The notes under the pieces were generated by a model that saw only the letters and a list, made by a program, of their open reading frames with translations, was not told the origin of the DNA and ran no database searches. 64,000 bases of DNA, from positions 1,178,001-1,242,000 of the forward strand of contig JAUTDP010000002.1 in NCBI GenBank assembly GCA_033439795.1, in the 5' to 3' direction. The position numbers and the translations under genes are program-made. Below, one piece after another: positions 22,930-37,334 of the stretch (its first letter is position 1; the number at the start of each line of letters is the position of its first letter). The DNA is from Sordaria brevicollis. Lineage: Eukaryota; Ascomycota; Sordariomycetes; Sordariales; Sordariaceae.

Positions 22930-23105
22930 TATTAGAATTATATAATAAATAGGAAGAATAGGAAATTAAAAGAATTGTAAATTATTAAAGAATAGGTATA
23001 AATTAAAGGTTTATAATTAAATAAGTAGGATAGCCCGTAGAGTATAATATTTAGGAATTTAAAGAATATTTCGAAAATATATAAAAAGTATTCTCTAAGA
23101 ATTAA
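22930..23105 (+). pseudogene. Gypsy A chromodomain (decayed)
   Basis: The plus frame reads FIIK-stop-VG-stop-PVEYNI-stop-EFKEYFENI. This corresponds to the chromodomain pattern (F/Y)LIKW-x-G-x-x-x-x-x-NTWEP with Trp codons turned into stops. Its position at the C-terminus of integrase marks the element as a chromovirus, whose integration is thought to be guided to heterochromatin. Confidence 0.8.
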
Positions 23106-23469
23106 AAAATTAAAAAGAAATATTATAAAAAATAAAATAATTAAAATAAATAATACAATAAAAATTTATTATTCTACGATTATAGAGAATAATAAGCGCC
23201 AAATATAGCGTAAAATATTATATATAAAATTTAATATATAAATAATTACTATATATTCTAACGGAGATGGGAATTATAAATCTATTTATTAACGGGAAAA
23301 AAAATATTATTATTAGCGGAAAATTTATATAGCGTAATAAATTAAAAATAACCTTTACCGGAAATAAAATATTTAAAAATTAATAGCCCGGCTTTAAATA
23401 TTTTAATATAATACTAATTAAAAAGTAATTACGCCGAATTACGAATTAAAATTATAAAGAATTTAAAGA

Positions 23470-23990
23470 ATCCGAATATTAAAACCAAAAGAAAAACCTC
23501 TTTAATACTTTTATTAAACCGGGAATTCCTTATTTCATAAAAATAAATAATTAAATTAAAAGGATTTAAAATAGCCGGTAAATTCCTTATTAGGATTATA
23601 AAAAATTTAATATATTAAAGGGAGAACCGTTCTAATACTTCCTATTAAATTAAAAATTTTCCGTTTAATAAGGATAAAATAATTAAATTAGGAGAATTTA
23701 AATTAACCAACAAATTCTTAATTAAAATTATAAAAAATCCGATATATTAAAAGGAAAGCCGTTCTAATATTTCCTATTGGATTAAGGATTTTCCATTTAA
23801 TAAGGATAAAATGATTAAATTAAGAGGATTTAAATTAATTAGTAAATCCTTCCTTAAGATTATAAAAAATTTAATATATTAGGAGGAGAGCTATTTTAAT
23901 ACTTCTTATTAACTTAAGGATTTTCCGCCGATAAAAATAGAAAACCGAATTAAAAGAATTTAAAATTAATCGGTAAATTTCTCTTTAACG
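23470..23990. repeat. 132-bp tandem repeats, about 4 copies (Gypsy A)
   Basis: The string ATTATAAAAAA recurs at 23595, 23727 and 23859, a spacing of exactly 132, with a degenerate copy before. Each unit contains a variant of TTAATATATTA, a CTTCCTATTA block and TTCCGTTTAATAAGGATAAAA. The repeats lie between chromodomain and polypurine tract and recur in copy B. Confidence 0.9.
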
Positions 23991-24986
23991 TTTATTCGTA
24001 AACGGCGTTAAAGGTTACCCGGCCCTAAAATAATTATAACGGCCTAAATTATAAAGAAATCTATAGCCCGGTTAATAAATACGGATATTAATAAAATTTT
24101 TTAAATTAAAGAAATATAATAAATTATTAACTATATAAAATAAATAATCGTCGATCGATAATATAATTTAAAATACTTTTAATTCTTAAAAATAATTAAT
24201 ATATATTAGGACTTTTTATTAAGCCGGTTAATTAATTAAAATTAATAAATCCTTCCCTATATTTTAAAAATTATAAAAATTTAATTTTGAAAAAAGGAAA
24301 GGCGATTTAAATTAAATTTCAAAACCAATTCCGGACGAAATTCTAATTTTAATTCGGGATAGAATTTCTATCCTATTTCGGAATTCTTTCGAAATCCTTT
24401 ATTATTTAAAGTAAAATATTTTTTATCCGGAGAAAGGACGCGAAAAGAAAAAAATACCGAAACGGTAAATAAAACGTACAATATACGGAAATTAAATTAT
24501 TTCGGAATCGATTCTCGGGAACCTAATAATAACCTTAGGGGGCAAATATTAATTATAAAATTAATATATTATTATAATACTACGGTTAATAAACGTAGGA
24601 ATATTAATATAATACAAATAACCGGGATAAGCGGGGATTATTACTTTATTTAATATATTAATATAAATATCGCTAATTAATTTTTAAATTTTTTAATAAA
24701 ATTACTTAGTATAAAAGTATTATTCCTACGGGTATTATAATAATTACCGCGTAATAATATAATTTAAAGATTAAATTAATTAAGGGGGGGAATAACGTTA
24801 ATATATAAAATAAAAATAGATAATTAAATAATATAATAGAATTAAAACGTAATATAATATATAAATAGAAAATAGAGTTTTTTATAAAGCGTAGCGTAAT
24901 ATACGAATAGAAAATAAAATTTTCTACGGATTATAATAATTAATATTGAAATTATAAAGGATTATAATTTTTAAGGGGGGGATAAT

Positions 24987-25270
24987 TATAAAGGTATTAT
25001 TAAGAAAGCTTAAAGGGATTTATATAATTAAAATATAGTAATTTAGAATAATAAATAAAATAGCGGATAAAATAAGGATAGTAGGATATAATATAGAGGA
25101 AAGGATTTCGGAGTCCGAGCGCCGACCGTTCCGGATTTATAGGGAAGTATATAAATATAAAAGAGGATAGCTCCTAATTGGAAACTTATATCTAATTAGG
25201 CTAAAGTCTTTCTCCTAGAATAGACTTACTTTATGCGACTTGCTCTCACCCTCTCGTACCTGTGACTTTA
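24987..25270 (+). repeat. 3' LTR of Gypsy A (284 bp)
   Basis: Starts TATAAAGGTATTATTAAG (RIPped inner edge) and ends CCTGTGACTTTATA (spared outer edge). It aligns end to end with the 5' LTR. Preceded by the polypurine tract at 24973-24986 and followed by the TTTAA duplication. Confidence 0.93.
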
Positions 25271-28200
25271 TATTTAATAAAAAAATTTCAATTTATTACC
25301 TACCTTTTATTTTTCGGCCTTATGATTTATTTTATATATAGCCCTATTTATTCTATATTTAACCCTATTTACCTTAAATTCTACCTTTCCTATCCGGATA
25401 ATTTATTTTATTATTACCGCTTCCGCCGCTATAGTATTTCGCTTTTTTATTATTATAATTATAGCCCCCCCTTTTCCGTCCTAATTATATAATTTTATGA
25501 ACGTTATTATATATAATGCGCCGATTAGGATTATCAATATTATACCGCGAAGGAAGGTTATTTTTGCCTTTATTTTTCCCCTTCTTCGTACCGATAATTA
25601 TATTTTTATCCGGATAAATATTGGCTCCCCTTTTTACGAAACGGAATTTTATTCGATTTATTATTAGATTTATAATAAATGTAGCCTTATTTCCGCCGAT
25701 ATTTCTATTTATTAAAGAATTTATTTTAATTATATTTTCGTTATTAAAAATTTCGAAATAAAGAATAAAGTCCTTAAAGTTACGTATAATATTAGCGCTT
25801 ATTTCAAGGTTATAATCGAATTCTTTAAAATTTAATATATATATACCGTTTCCGGGGTTTTCATAAAGATTTAATATAATAATACCTTTATTACCCTTAC
25901 CCCCGAAAATATTTTTAAAGAAGTTATAGGTTAAACTAGTATTCGGATTATTTACGCCCGTATTTCCTTTAATTTTATAATCGAAAGAGATTTATACGCT
26001 ATATAGCTTATTGCTTTTAATATCCTTTAGAAGCCTTTTCAATTCTTTAATATAAATAGAGAATTTAAACTTTTTAATAAAATACGATAATTCTTTTAAT
26101 ACCCGCTTTATTTCGATTGGTATAATTATTATATATATTTAAAGGTAAAAATATATAGAAATTGTAGCGATATTAAATATTATAGCGCGGTTAAGGGAAA
26201 GGAGGAATGTATAGCCTTTTGTAAAAGGCTTTTATAATACGTTAATTATTATAGCCTTTACCCTTCCTTCTATAAAAATTGCCGGGTAAAGCCGGTAAAA
26301 TAGAATAGTAAATTTCTTTATTTATTTAAATACGTCCGTAGAAAAATTCGTTAGGCCGGTTAGAAGAAGTACGAAATTATAAATAATATCCTTTAATTTT
26401 AATATAAAATTTTTAATTTAAATATTATTCCTTCGGGCTTCGAAAATTCGGATACTATATTTTATTCGATATTTCAATTTAATAAGGACGATATACGGAT
26501 AATCGAAGCCTAATTATTAGAATATTTATTTTTAAATAATATCCGCCGCTTTAAACGTTATTAGAAATTTATAGAGAAAGTTTTTTAACGTTTTTAATAA
26601 ATATATTATTATTTTCTATTACGCTTGGAATATTTAGATTTTGAATCTTTTAAATAAATATAGCGAAATATTTAAGTACGTATATTATTGCCTTTTATAC
26701 TACGTTTATTAAGGGTGTTAATATTATTATAATTTAAGAATTTAGGGTTTGGATAATAAAGGAGGGAGGTACGCCCCGTATATATTTTTTCGGCCTTTAT
26801 ACTTTATATTTATTAATTTATTTATAATCGGACGAATATAGTATATAATTATATATTTTTATTTACGTAAAGAAAAGATTAATTATAACCGCTTTTAATT
26901 TATTAAGGGAAATAAACCGGGATATTCTTTAGATTACCGTCCGGGGGATTATTTTCGTTAATATTTATCAGGAATTTAATAATAGGTCCGCTTTTAATAT
27001 ATTAGAGGTTTAGGATATACTTTTTCGGGTCTTTATCGTTAAAAATTTTAGAATTAAATATTATGTTTAGTAGCTTAGATTATAATTTATAAAAAGCGGC
27101 GTTACCCTCGTAAATTTTATTATTAATAAAAATTTCGATTTTACTAACTAAGTAGGGATTTTTATTTATAATTTCGGAAATACTTTCGATTTTATCTTTA
27201 CGAATATCCCCTTTATTTCTTATAAATTCGCCGACGATTTATAAATTACTTTAAATTATTTTTTATTCGTTTTTAATATCTTTATTAATTAATTTTTAAT
27301 TTTATATAAGCGTTTAAATTTTAAAAATAATTTAGAATTAATTAAATAATACGTTAATATTATCTCTTTTTTTATTAATTTTATTCGCTTTAGGGCAAAT
27401 TCGGAAAAAGATTTCGAGAATTTAGCGGAGGATTTTATTAATACCCTTTAGAAAGCCTTTAAAATTATATATAAATTTACCCGACCGGATTATTATATAA
27501 AATAATAGAATAAAAATATATAAATAATTATAAAAGCCTTCTATAATTATTAGCGTAATAATTTTAATTTAAATTTAAAAAGGGTTAGGGTTTTAAAATA
27601 GGAATTTAAAAAGGTAATTCGTTAAATTAAGAAGGATTTTTGGAGTAATATTATTAATAATGCGAAAACGGATAAGGATATTTCTTATATTATTAATTGG
27701 TATAAATTTAAAGAATAATTAAATCCCTCTCCGTTTAAATATAAGGGGCGTTTATATATTAAATCGAAGGAGAGGGCTAAATTACTCTATTTAATACTCT
27801 TCGAACGAAATTCGGAGGTTAATAATATTAAAGATTTATAAATCCCTATTATCCCCCGCCGTTATTTACTTTAATTTCTTAAAATATATATTAACGAAAT
27901 ATATAAATATTTTTATAACGTTAATAATACCTCTTTAAACGTCAATAGTATTATTATCCGTATATTTAAAATTATTTAAAAATTTTTATTCTAATTAATA
28001 TAATTCTTATATAAGGGTTATATAAGGATTGGATATTATCCGCGGGTTTTTCGAAAAATAAAAGTAGTAATAATTCCGAAGTTGGGTAAAAATTTAATTA
28101 CCGTTAAAGGGTAGCGCCCGATTTCCCTCCTTTTATATTTCGGTAAGGGATTAGAAAAGTTAATAATATAGTAATTTATATAAATAACCGTTAAATACGG

Positions 28201-28623
28201 GGTCTTTTACCCCTAATAGGTTAGAGCCCTATTAAAACGGTGATTAAATAATATTATTATAGCCCTTTTATACGATATTAAATCTTTTTTAAATAAAGGT
28301 TTAGTAGTTATCCTCGTTATAATTAACTTAAAAGGCATTTTCGACGTAATATTATATAATTATTTAATTTTTTAATTATAGGAGTAGGATTGGGTTTATT
28401 ATATAGTACGTTAAGTAACCTCTTTTTTAATTGATAAGGAAGTATATATATATTTATTAAATATTTTAACCGAAATAGAAGCGGTTTAATATAGCTTTTT
28501 TTAAAGGTTTCTTATTTCCCCAATTTTATATTTCTTTTATATTAAATTTATTTACCGTTTAAGGGACGAAGCGTATAAATATAAATATATAAATAATTAT
28601 ATTATTCTTACGTTTAACGATAC
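25271..28623 (+). mobile_element. LINE segment 2 (ORF1 end, endonuclease, reverse transcriptase)
   Basis: Continues the LINE after Gypsy A. At 28031-28160 the plus frame reads VVIIPKLGKN, then RPISLLLYFGKGLEK. This matches the LINE reverse transcriptase block VVxIPKPGK...RPISLLxxLGKxLE of fungal Tad/I-type elements. The catalytic box near 28585-28600 reads YINN (Y-x-DD with both Asp mutated). About 20 bases later Gypsy C is inserted; GATAC (28619-28623) is its target. Endonuclease should lie in about 25.5-27 kb, but I could not point to its residues. The entire segment is RIPped. Confidence 0.8.
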
Positions 28624-28922
28624 TAATACCGGATGGGTATTATGAAGCAATAAGAAAGAATCTTAATTGTTATAAACGTGTGTAAATTAATAAAGAAAGA
28701 AGAAATTAAAAAGAGGGGAGTTCGCAACGGTCGAAAACTATATATACTATAAGCGCGGGGCAAACCTACTTATATAGGTCAAGTACGACTACGGTCGCGG
28801 TCGCAATTGCAATTGACCGCGCACCTAATTATCGGTCGCTACCAACCGCAGGGGGCCGGTAAGTAGGCTATTACGTACCAATATCTCTAATATATAATAT
28901 TTATAATACTATTCCGGTATTA
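28624..28922 (-). repeat. 3' LTR of Gypsy C (299 bp, element on minus strand)
   Basis: Its outer edge (from 28624) is spared (GGATGGGTATTATGAAGC); its inner edge (CTAATATATAATATTTATAA) is RIPped. It contains GGTCGCGGTCGCAATTGCAA, a GC-rich tract common to both LTRs. Confidence 0.92.
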
Positions 28923-31619
28923 AATACTAGGCCTAGAAAGAATTCCCTTATTAACTTTAGTAATAATTAATTATATATATAATAATCCTATTATTCCTCT
29001 ATTTTTACGTCTTCTTTATATTCCTCTCCCTAATTTATTTCCTCCTTAACCGCAAATTACATTTAAGCAATTCGAAAATTACCTTCTTTATTACTTATTC
29101 TTTATCTTTTCTTAATAATATACCTCCTAAATAATTTTAATATTCCTTAATTAAATCCGGAATATTATATATTTTATCCTTTAGTAATTATTTATTATAA
29201 TTATAATTATAACCCTTCTATTTTATTAAATACTTTTATTTACCCTTTTTTTTATCCTCTATATACTTTAAAATAATTTTTAATTTATATTCTACGTTTT
29301 CCTCGTCCTCCTTTTATTTTTAATCGTTTATTACGGGGCCGGGGGGTGGTAAAGTGCGATTAAAGGGGTTATTATTATAAATAGCGCTTTTTAATTAAAT
29401 AATGGATATTATTAAATAAATACCTATTATTTTAAAGGGTAAGTTTAATTAGTAGGTTAATTTATTAATATATTTGAAAATTGTAAATAAATTGGCTCGT
29501 TATTATAAGAATTTCCGAAAGGGTTAATTAAATAAATAATATTTTTTATATAATTTGAAGAAAATTTTTTTACCGATTTTAAATTCGTATTATTTATAAT
29601 TGTTATTATACCGTTTTTTGGTTATTACGGTAATAAAGGCTATTATTAATTAAATATTTTCCCGAAAATTATTTCGAAGCGTTATATAATTCGAAAGTTA
29701 TCCTTTATTTTAGGTAACGATATCGAATAGTCCTAAAGGTTTAAAGCCGAAAAATTATTCGTAGGGGGATAATTTAATCGAATCGGAATATACGCTATTT
29801 ATATTCTATTATAAATTAGGTAGTACCTCTATTTAATTGGATTTTAATTTCGCGAAATAATAATACCGGATTGCGATTTTTACGTCTTAATTCCGACGTT
29901 TTATTATACTATTACTTTACGGGTAATATACCGTAATTATTAATAATTTAATATTTAATACTTACTATATACTTTTTTAAATATGTAATATAAATTTACG
30001 ATCGCGGTCCGAAATAATAACTTAAAGCAATCCCTAATTACTTAAAATTAATTCTTTAATTAAAATACGTCCTTAATTTTTTATAATATATATATAATAA
30101 CTTAATATAAATTTTATTCTTTTAAACGAATAATATAAGCCTAATATAAGGGTATTAAAGAAATCGAATCTAAAAATATACTAAAGGGTTCCGGAAGTTA
30201 CTATTTTAAATAAATTTATAATAAAATCGATTATAATAATTTTTATAAGTTAAATAAATTTAGGGTTAATAAATTAATAATTTCCGATAATTGCCTTTCG
30301 ATTTATATAATTTAATTAATATATTAAATGATATTATATATAATCTTTAACGGTTTAAATCTTCCTTATAATAATATATTCTTTAAAATCTTATATTATA
30401 TAATTTTTATTAAAATAATACTTTTCGTTATAAATAGCGTTTAGGATAAATAGTACTATAGAACGTAGTACGTATAGGCGCCTTATTTTATTTACCCTAA
30501 CGTTATATAATAATCCGTTTATAATTTCGAAAGGGTACCCGGTATAGGAAATAATACTATCGACTTCGGTAGTATTCGGGTAATTTTTAAATTTTTCTAT
30601 AATTAATATAAATTTTATATCCTTCGAATAGCCGTTTATAAATCCTTCCTTTATAACTTTACTTATTTATACCTCTATTTTAACGAAGAAAGTTAATAAT
30701 ACGAATTAAATATTATCGAAAATAGGGATATTATTATTACGACCTTTCTTATTTCTCTTAGCGGGTAATTTACTTAAAGTATTAAGTACGAAATTGAACT
30801 TTCCGGCGATATAGTGAATTTTAAGATTATATTATAATAAGTAAATTAATATATTAATTAATTTACGGTTGCCTTTATCCGTAAATAATATATTAAAGAT
30901 AATTTATTTATAAATACTTTTAATAGCCGCGTAATTGGTAAATATAATAACCGGGAGGTTATATAAATATAATAACGTTTTTAATTTTTTAATAATTTAA
31001 ATTAAATATATTATTTCTATTTCGGAAGGATTATATTATATTTTTATTTTATTTAGAATTTTACTTAAAAATATAATTAGGAGAATTTAATTAACTAGAA
31101 TCGGGATGCTAAACTTCTAAGTATAACCATCCCGTACGTAGAATAATATTACCCCGTATCCCCGTTTAAATAAAGCGTCGATTTATAAGAATATTTATTT
31201 GTTTAGATTTAAGTGGTATAGTTTTATATCTTTATATATAATTTTCTAAATTATTTTAAACGCTTTTAATTTTTCTTCGGTAGGTTTATAAATAGTTTTT
31301 ATATAATAATTAGTTCGTTTAATTAAGTTATTTAATATAATAGCGCCCAACTTCCTTCCTTCGGCTAATAACGCAATTTTACGATTTTATAAAAATTCGG
31401 ATAATTTACCGTAGTATAGAAGAAGGTATCGAATAAATTTAAACCCTTTAATATATTTTTTTAATAATTTTAGAGTATTTAAAAATTTTAAATTCTTAAA
31501 TACTTTTAACCTTTTTTTAAATATCGAAAAATCTAGGGCGTTTATTTTAAATTTAAGTAATTTAATGTTCGGGTACGTAATATAGGACTTCTTTAATAAT
31601 AAAGCGATATTCTTAGACG

Positions 31620-32010
31620 TAAAAAAGTCGAAAATTTACTATAAATATTTTAAGTAATTTTTTGCGTTATTTGAGAAGATAATAATATCGTTAATAAAGG
31701 CGCGGTAAAATTCTGAGAATTCCATTAAGAATCTATTTATAAATCGTTATACGAATATTAATAAATTCTAGTAATTTATAAACGTGACGTTAAATTATTC
31801 TAAACCTCGGGGGTTAATTAGAGTAAGCCTATTATAATATAGTAATTAAATATTAAATTAATAAAAGAACGTTATTACGTCGATAATAGTAATAAAACGT
31901 TTCCCTTTTAATAAAGCGATAATTTCGGATTATAATAGTAGTAAGTAATTATCCGGTACGGTAATTTTATTTAGGGCTTTTAAATCGATAATTATTCTAC
32001 CCTTTTATTA
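31620..32010 (-). pseudogene. Gypsy C reverse transcriptase core (decayed)
   Basis: The minus-strand reading gives DLKALNKITVPDNY, about 95 codons before FINDIIIFSNNAKNYLKYL, and then NIALLLKKSYITYPNIKL. This fits the fungal Ty3/Gypsy layout DLRALNKITxPD...FIDDIxIFS...ISLSPKKSFIGYPSVKLLG. The first catalytic Asp is Asn (RIP). One more stop is visible between the blocks. Confidence 0.85.
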
Positions 32011-35000
32011 TCCTTTAGTAATTTTTTAAATAACGAAGACCGGGTACGTAAATAGGGTGGTTCGATTTACCTAATTTATTTTACTTTATTAATATAAAGC
32101 GCTAAAGATTTAATTAAATACTTTTCGATCTTTTTTATTTAATAAATAAAATCGAAATTAGATATATTAATTTTATTATCCTTTTATTAATAAAATTCGT
32201 ATTATATTATCTTCTATTATATTAATTACCCCTCTTTCTTCTTATAGGGAAAGGTAATTATCGATAATACGTTTAATACTATTTATTATCGCTAAATTTT
32301 TAGAATATATATAAATACCTTTATATATTTCTTTGGGAAGGTTAATTAACGTTTTTAAACTTAATGTTAAATATTTTTCCGTAGTATTAAATTTCGATTC
32401 ATTTTTTTAATCTTTATTTTTTTAAGGAGGGTATTTTTATTTATTTAAAATCTATATAGCGTCAACTTTACCGTTCGGGAATTTTATAATCTTTTAAACT
32501 ATATTCTTATCCTTTATTAATAATTCGTCGAAAATTTATTCGTTTATTATATTTTTAATATATTCGTATTTACCGGCGGGGTCGCCTTTTTAGATAATAT
32601 TATATATTATAACTTTAAATATATCGAATTCCCTATTTAATAATATAAAATTAGCGTTTTAATTATACGTTATTACTTTATTTATTATTTACTTTATTAA
32701 CGTTAAATATCCGTTATCGGTAATTTCCGAAATTATATTAATTTTAAACCGTTTAAAAATAATAATTATACCGTTAGTATTATTATTAACGAATATAACG
32801 GTTAAAAACGTAGCGTTTATTACTATATTAGCCGCCGTAGGGTAGTAGGAATTTAATATAAAATTCCTTCCCTTTAATAAAGGTTTATAAAAAATAGGAA
32901 TATATCCGGACTAATTTAATAATAAAATAATTTTTTTAATTATAGTAATTCGATATACGTATAGCTTCGAATTCGTTTACGCTACGAAATTAATAATAAA
33001 GTCGTAAAGGTTTTAGAATATAATAATTTCGGTTTTATAATCCGTATTAACTACGTATATATATAAAAAATTATTACTAAATAGGATATTAAATTCTAAT
33101 TTATTTATAACCTAACTACCTTTAATAAATTTTAATATTAAAGGGTTATTATTTTTATCGATGCCTTCTAAATATATTTTAAACGTAGCCTATTTTAAAA
33201 TATTTATTAATTTACCGCTTACTCCTTTTATTGTAACTCTTTTAAATTTAACCTTATATTCTAATATTTAAAGGAAGGTTTTATTAATTAATATACAATT
33301 TATACTAAGGTCTATATAAATTTCAATAAAATCGTTCTCGGGAGTAATTCTAATATTAACGTATATATAAATAAAATTTAATAACGGATTATTATTTACA
33401 TTTACCGTTAATTAACGATTAGCTTTTCGAATTATAATAGGACTATTAATACAGACGGGGGTTAACGTTATTTAATATACTAGGGTAAATTCTTCTTCTT
33501 TTAAGCGGCCCTCTAAAGCGAATTTATATCGTTTAATATATTTGAATAATTCGTTATAAAAAACGTAACGTTTTTTACTATACCCGTAAATACATTATTC
33601 TAATATTAAGGGAAAAGGAGTATAAAACTTTTCGGCTTTAATTATTAACGGAAAAGGGTATCGTTTTTTATATTTAATTTTATAATTAAATTTAATAAAC
33701 TTCTAATATTTTTAATATTTTTTATTAAATTTTATAATTAAATAACTGGAGACTTCGTCTATTTCGAATTCCGATATTAAATTTTCTTCTTTAATATAAT
33801 AGGTTCGCTTATATACCCTTCGATTATAATTTAAATTGCGATTGTAGTTTTGATTACAATTTCGGTCGTAATTATTATTACGGTTATTATTTCGATTATA
33901 ATCCTACGTATAATTAATTAAAGATTGGGTATCTTACGTAGTACGGTTATTAAGCTAGTAATTATTAAAGCGACGGTTATTCGAACGTTAAGAGCGGTTA
34001 TCCGGCCGATTAGTATATAAATTATTATTAAATATACGAACTTTTTTATTTATTACCAAAATTAAAATAGTACGTACTTTAGTAATAATACGTATATAAT
34101 TTTTAAAGGTTTTTTTTTCAACGGGGGTACGGATGTATTATTATATTCGAAGGTCTAAATTAAATTAAATTTATATTATAACGCTATATTAATTTCCGTT
34201 ATCCTTGGTAAGGGTATTTATAACCTTAGTATATTTTATTTACTATTATATATAAATAATAAAAGAATTAAAGTTTTTTAAGATTTCGCGAAGGTAAAAT
34301 CGATTATAAAAGAATTTTTAAATAATAATAATAAGGTCGGGGGTAAAGCGTTTAATAAATTAATTAAATAAACGATAAATATTATTTATTCTTTATTTTA
34401 TCTTTTCTTTGCTATTTACTTCGATTATTTATTAAATTAAATTTAATCCCGTTAAATATAAAGCGAATAATCGAAAGAATTATCGATTTATTTTACTTTC
34501 GGCTTATTATTAAAATAGGGATTCGAAAAATAATAATATCTTTTCGTAGAATATGTATATATTAATATATATAATATTCTTACCGTTATTAATTATTTTA
34601 ACGTCTTTAGAATCCTTTCTATCGGGGTTGAATACGTTAATTTCCTTGCGTTTAATTTTTTCGAAATTATCTTCGCTATTATAATTATATCCTTTATCCT
34701 CTAATTTGTACTTAGGATTACTTTTAAATAAAGCGCCTCCTCTACTACTACTGCCGCTTTTACCTCCGCCGGGGTAGCGAAATAAATTAAAGGGGGTATA
34801 AAAATTATATAATCCTTAATATGGAATATTACTACTACGCTTTCCATTATTATTACGTAAATTATTATTATTATTATTATTATTAGGGGGCGTATTACCG
34901 CCGCAATTTCCTCCTCTATTACCGCTATTACTATAATTAGAATCGTTATTACTTAATATTTAATTATTAAGGATAAATTCTAATATAATAATAGGTCGAC

Positions 35001-37030
35001 TTCGTATACCTTTATAAAATAAAAGTAATTAATTAATAAGGGCTTAATTAAACGTATAACGATTAGCGGCTAATTTAAAGATTTAAAATTAATATAATAT
35101 TTATAAATAATTACTATAATTCGTTAGCAAAATTATATTATTTCTTATAAGAAGGTTAAAACGCGATATATTAATTAGGTTTTATAATATTAAAAGGGCG
35201 AATTAACTATAATTAAAAGTATAATTATAAAAGGTAATAATTATTTTAAATTTCTATATTTATTCGCGAAAAGGAATACTAAGGGATAGGATAATTTAAA
35301 ATTCTTTAATTACCTTACTAATTAATTCGTCTATAACCGCTTTAAACGATCCGAAGATATCGTCTTTTAATTTAATTAATTTCTCTATAGTATACGGGGC
35401 ATTAGGTATTTTACTTTTATTTTTAGGCCAAATTTCGATAGGGTTAAGTAAAGTAAACGGATTATTAAATAATCCCTTAAATATATCCTTACGAATTTTT
35501 TTAATAATTTAAGTATATACTATATTAATTTATACCGTAACGTTTTCTATAATTATTTTTATAATAATTTTCTATTATTTTATTAAATTTTTAAAAGTAT
35601 TATTAATAAAAGTTTTAATATTTTAGGATATTCGATTTATAGTATCGTTAATTTACGTTCGGGTATTTAATAATTATTTTTCCAATGCGTAATTAAAATC
35701 CCGATTAATTTCGTCCCTTAGTATAATATTAAAAGCTTCTATACTCTTCTAAATTTTCTTAATTAAAATATTAACTTTAAATACGTAACTAATTAATATT
35801 TTCTCTACTTACTTACAATCTTTTTTAAAAATATTTTAAAAAGTATATATTTATAGAAAAATTTTATTAAAGACGGTATTAATTTACTAATCGAATTTAA
35901 CGTTTAAATATAATATAAACTCTTTATTAATACCTATCTTTTCGGGATGTGTAAGGAAAAGCTTATTGGGGTTATAAATAAGCAAATTTATAATCCGCGA
36001 ATTGCAACTTTAATATATTAAGGAATTTAAATCGCAATATAAATATAAATCTTCTTATTAATATTAAAGGGGTATAATTTACTACAATAGGGCTTAATAA
36101 TTTACTATATTTAACGTAGGTTATTCGGGTTACTTCTTCTTTTAAAGGGAGAGTTTATATTTAAACTAATTTATTAACGGGTATTAGGTTTCTTAACGGA
36201 AATTAACGATATAGGGGTTATAATATATTACCGGTAATCGTTTAATAATATAGGATTTAGCTTCGTAGAGTTTAACTTCGCTTTTAATATAATTAAAAAT
36301 ATTGTTTTAAATATAAAAAATATCTTCGAAGCGCGTATAATCGAAATAAGCTCGCCGGCTAATAGGGGGGCTAAAATTAATTTCCGAAATAAATTAAATA
36401 TTATAATTATTATCGATAAAAATATCGGAATTAATATATAATCCGGGTATAATATTAATTATATTTTATTTTTTACTCGGCCGGCCTAAAGTACGTTTTA
36501 ATAAATACGAATTAAAATATTAATCTTATAACGATAAAACCGGTATAAAGAGGTGCGTAATTAAGAATTAGATTAATTTTAGATACTATTACGTACTTAA
36601 ATTTAATAATAAAAAAAACCCTTAACTTCTAGCAATTTTTTATTAGAATCCGGGTAATAATAATACGGGTACTTAAATTCGCTATATTAAAGGGGGTAAA
36701 GAAGGGGAAACGGAAATTTTTATAATTATTTAAATTCGCTACGAAGAATATAAAATTACGTACCCAAATTCAGTAATTAAAGAAAAGGATAATTAAAAAG
36801 TATTAATTAAATAAATAATATACGCTTTAAAGGAGGGAAAGGGGTTTTTATAATTGTAAAAGTATTTAAATTCGTTTTACGTACCTTATTCGGAATACTT
36901 CCTACTCTTATACAAGGTAAGGAGAAGCGGTCGTATATACGATATCGATAAAGCCGTTTTAATTATAACCGTTTAATAATAATAGTTTAATATAATTTAA
37001 ATCGAAATAATCTTAATTATAATTATTATT

Positions 37031-37329
37031 TAATATTGGATAAGTATTATAAAATAATAAGAAAGAATCTTAATTATTATAAACGTATATAAATTAATAA
37101 AGAAAGAAGAAATTAAAAAGAAGGGAATTCGTAGCGGTCGAAGACTATATATACTATAAACGCGGGGCAGACCCATTTATGTGGGTTAGGCGCGACTACG
37201 GTCGCGGTCGCGGTCGTAATTGACCGCGCACCCGATTATCGGTCGCTGCTAGCCGCGGGGGGCCGGTAGGTAGGCTGTTATGTGCTAGTATCTCTAATAT
37301 GTGATATCTGCGATACTATTCCGGTATTA
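37031..37329 (-). repeat. 5' LTR of Gypsy C (299 bp)
   Basis: The inner edge (from 37031, GGATAAGTATTATAAAA) is RIPped. The outer edge to 37329 (GGTAGGTAGGCTGTTATGTG, CTGCGATACTATTCC) is spared. Same length as its partner. Confidence 0.92.
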
Positions 37330-37334
37330 GATAC

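Larger units (their letters stand above)
14560..25270 (+). mobile_element. Gypsy A: Ty3/Gypsy chromovirus, 10.7 kb with two inserts
   Basis: The LTRs at 14560-14845 and 24987-25270 are flanked by the 5-bp duplication TTTAA (14555-14559, 25271-25275). A polypurine tract AAGGGGGGGATAAT (24973-24986) precedes the 3' LTR, fixing the plus orientation. In order: gag region (14.9-18.9 kb, interrupted), a Tyr/Asn/Arg repeat near 16.3 kb, reverse transcriptase (about 20.2-20.6 kb), integrase zinc-finger region (about 21.85-21.95 kb), chromodomain (about 22.93-23.1 kb), and a 1.8-kb 3' region with tandem repeats. All frames are RIP-broken. The interior is 2766 bases longer than that of copy B, explained almost exactly by the two inserts at 16388 and 19110. 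Confidence 0.93.
28624..37329 (-). mobile_element. Gypsy C: Ty3/Gypsy element, 8.7 kb, minus strand
   Basis: Two LTRs of 299 bp each (28624-28922 and 37031-37329) are bounded by the inverted ends TAATACCGGA/TCCGGTATTA and flanked by GATAC (28619-28623, 37330-37334). Minus-strand pol is recognisable. At about 31,930-32,010 it reads GRIIIDLKALNKITVPDNYLLLL, and at about 31,620-31,702 FINDIIIFSNN (catalytic FIDD with Asp to Asn). The order places gag at 37-35 kb and integrase at about 31-29.5 kb. A repetitive Asn/Tyr/Arg stretch lies near 33.8-33.9 kb. All frames are RIP-broken. It is a different family from A/B (other LTR, other RT signature) and interrupts the LINE reverse transcriptase. Confidence 0.92.

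Noticed and set aside
23470..23990. Regular 132-bp repeats considered as a CRISPR-like array
   Set aside because: Units are contiguous and repeat over their full length with no unique spacers, and the context is a fungal retrotransposon.
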